Source: Spartobacteria bacterium (GTDB taxonomy: Bacteria > Verrucomicrobiota > Verrucomicrobiia > Chthoniobacterales > Chthoniobacteraceae). Taken from it: a stretch of DNA of 6,884 nucleotides. A program made the translations under genes and the position numbers. The notes under the pieces are model-generated. The model saw only the letters and a program-made list of their open reading frames with translations. It ran no database searches and was not told the DNA's origin. The stretch covers positions 1-6,884 of the forward strand of contig JANXZI010000073.1 of NCBI GenBank assembly GCA_025355595.1. Direction: 5' to 3'. Below are positions 5,848 to 6,884 of this stretch, piece by piece (position 1 is the first letter of the stretch; every line of letters begins with the position of its first letter).

Positions 5848-6573
5848 TCAGTTCACGAACACGATCGGCGCGGGGACGAGCTGCACGCCGCCCGGCACCT
5901 CAGGCACGCCCTCGGTCTGATCGAGCGCGGAGACGAGGTTGTTGTCGAAAGTGACGCTCAGCTTCCCAGCCGGGACTTTCACGTAGATGACAGACTTTAC
6001 CAGGTTCCCCTGCGGGTCGCGGCCGATGCTCTCCTGCGGCACACGCGCGTATCGGATGAATTCCCACACCTCCTGACGGCCCTTCGCGTCGAGCTTGGTC
6101 TGCTTTTTCTGCGGCTTGCCGAGCGCGCTCGCGACCTCCTCGTGCGTCATGTTCAGCGCGACCTCGCCCTTGGCGATGAGCGCATCCACGTCCTTCTTGC
6201 GCTGCGCGTTTTTCTTCACGCTCTCGATGAATTCCGGCTTCATCGGCGTGAGCCCCGCGGCGGATACCCAGCCGACCACGCCGCCCTGCGCCGAGGTGCC
6301 GCGCACGCGCACCGCCGTGTCCGCGATCGCCACGACTTCCGCGACGGTGCCCTTCCGCAGGATGCCGAGGTAGCTCCCGTTCGCGATCTGGCTATGGACG
6401 ACGGGCTCACCGGTGACCGTGAGCCGCACCGGCTTGATACCGATATCCTCCAGATAAATCGAACCCGCCTCGCGTCCGAGCGCGCTGGTCGCGTGCGACG
6501 AGGGCCCGGCCGCAAATGCCGGCGCGGAGAAAAAGGCAAGGGCGAGAGCGAGGGCGGGGAACGGAGCTTTCAC
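5848..6573 (-). CDS. Exported protein with SH3-like and BamE/SmpA-like regions, function unknown
   Basis: A 241-residue secreted protein when started at the GTG at 6573. A signal peptide covers about residues 1-21 (MKAPFPALAL, then a hydrophobic core ending SAPAFA, with cleavage likely before AG), with no lipobox cysteine. Residues about 48-108 read as a bacterial SH3-like barrel ending in GWVSAAGL (101-108). Residues about 130-175 carry GEVALNMTHEEVASALGKP and later EVWEF (168-172), resembling the 'G-T-eEV---LG-P ... W-Y' pattern of the SmpA/BamE or related periplasmic fold. Lys/Arg are frequent between the two. The frame is open upstream to an ATG at 6771, but that start would bury the signal peptide 66 residues in and overlap hemL; the GTG at 6573 is favoured although no good Shine-Dalgarno precedes it. 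It probably acts in the periplasm or cell wall, perhaps binding peptidoglycan or a protein partner; no enzymatic residues are seen. Confidence 0.8.
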   Translation of the reverse strand: MKAPFPALALALAFFSAPAFAAGPSSHATSALGREAGSIYLEDIGIKPVRLTVTGEPVVHSQIANGSYLGILRKGTVAEVVAIADTAVRVRGTSAQGGVVGWVSAAGLTPMKPEFIESVKKNAQRKKDVDALIAKGEVALNMTHEEVASALGKPQKKQTKLDAKGRQEVWEFIRYARVPQESIGRDPQGNLVKSVIYVKVPAGKLSVTFDNNLVSALDQTEGVPEVPGGVQLVPAPIVFVN

Positions 6574-6701
6574 GCCGGAGACGGTAGGCCGGTTTTCCGC
6601 GACGGAAAGGCGAAATATTTGGTCGTCCTTTCCAAAGCACCTGGACCCGCGCAAGGCTTCATCGTTGCACCGCGCGCAGTGTTGCGGCATCTGCGTGCGC
6701 C
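6574..6701. promoter_or_regulatory. Divergent intergenic region between the exported-protein gene and hemL, with inverted repeats
   Basis: These 128 bases should contain promoters for both directions. TTTCCG (6594-6599) and CGGAAA (6603-6608) form a perfect 6-bp inverted repeat around CGA, and GGAAAGG (6604-6610) pairs with CCTTTCC (6627-6633) across 16 bases that include the AT-rich AAATATTT (6613-6620). The repeats share the central GGAAA, so they could form alternative hairpins or be an operator near a minus-strand promoter. I cannot assign -35 and -10 boxes with confidence. Confidence 0.35.
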
Positions 6702-6884
6702 ATGAATTCCCCGCGCTCGTCCTCACTCTTCGCAGAAGCCTGCAAATACATTCCCGGCGGAGTGAATTCACCCGTGCGCGCCTTCCGCGGCGTGGGCGGC
6801 GAGCCGTTTTTCGTCGAGCGCGCCGCAGGCTCGCACCTCTGGGATGCGGACGGGCGCGAACTGATTGACTACGTCGGCACGTGG
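6702..6884 (+). CDS. hemL: Glutamate-1-semialdehyde 2,1-aminomutase, N-terminal part (runs off the window)
   Basis: From the ATG at 6702 the frame is open for 61 codons to the last base, so the 3' end lies outside. LFAEACKYIPGGVNSPVRAF (residues 9-28), then GVGGEPFFVERA (30-41), HLWDADG (45-51) and IDYVGTW (55-61), line up closely with the N-terminus of HemL proteins (for example 'IPGGVNSPVRAF' and 'DYVGSW' in E. coli). The enzyme is a PLP-dependent aminomutase that converts glutamate-1-semialdehyde to 5-aminolevulinate in the cytoplasm, the second step specific to the C5 route to heme and other tetrapyrroles. The PLP lysine is beyond the window. The start fits the family length before the IPGG motif; no clear Shine-Dalgarno is seen. 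It is transcribed away from the exported-protein gene. Confidence 0.96.
   Translation, partial: MNSPRSSSLFAEACKYIPGGVNSPVRAFRGVGGEPFFVERAAGSHLWDADGRELIDYVGTW

Noticed and set aside
5776..6705. 309-codon plus-strand open frame opposite the exported-protein gene
   Set aside because: It is very rich in Arg, His, Asp and Leu with no recognisable motif and is antisense to a gene with a clear signal peptide. It also covers the whole tRNA-to-hemL interval, as expected of a shadow frame in GC-rich DNA.
6574..6771. 66-residue N-terminal extension of the exported protein from the ATG at 6771
   Set aside because: It would place the signal peptide internally and overlap the hemL coding region; its residues look like untranslated sequence (Arg- and Cys-rich, no motif).

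Overview
This window looks like a bacterial chromosome segment with two blocks separated by a change of strand and composition. The left block (positions 1 to about 4795, plus strand) is a tightly packed run of surface-polysaccharide or sugar-biosynthesis genes. The right block (about 4871 to the end) is more GC-rich. It holds, on the minus strand, an FkbM-type methyltransferase, a tRNA-Cys with an encoded CCA end and an exported SH3-like protein. The start of hemL (glutamate-1-semialdehyde aminomutase, tetrapyrrole synthesis) faces away from them on the plus strand. HemL implies a C5-pathway organism, and the coding density and mostly weak Shine-Dalgarno sequences are bacterial. A Verrucomicrobiota/Opitutae-like host would fit the overall feel, but this is an impression from the sequence, not a database result.

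Left block, in order: the last 39 codons of a probable Gfo/Idh/MocA oxidoreductase; a GT2 (DPM1-like) glycosyltransferase; an NAD-dependent SDR sugar epimerase/dehydratase; a NovU/TcaB9-type sugar C-methyltransferase with a zinc-binding N-terminus; an open 41-codon small ORF; and a 514-residue polytopic membrane protein ending in TPR repeats. Every junction is a 4-base stop/start overlap (GTGA at 117-120; ATGA at 875-878, 1864-1867, 3129-3132 and 3251-3254), so this is almost certainly one translationally coupled operon. An oxidoreductase, an SDR and a C-methyltransferase together suggest synthesis of a modified, possibly C-methyl-branched, nucleotide sugar. The GT2 enzyme could transfer that sugar or a related one, and the membrane protein could handle a lipid-linked glycan.

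Right block: the FkbM gene converges on the operon with a 75-base gap in which I see no clear terminator. The tRNA-Cys gene lies between FkbM and the SH3/BamE-like exported protein, all three on the minus strand. A 128-base divergent region with small inverted repeats separates the exported-protein gene from hemL.

I saw no CRISPR array, insertion sequence, rRNA, riboswitch or convincing rho-independent terminator. The least explained items are the small ORF threaded between the methyltransferase and membrane-protein genes, a further GTGA-coupled ORF at the operon's 3' end that runs into the opposing FkbM gene, and the membrane-TPR fusion.
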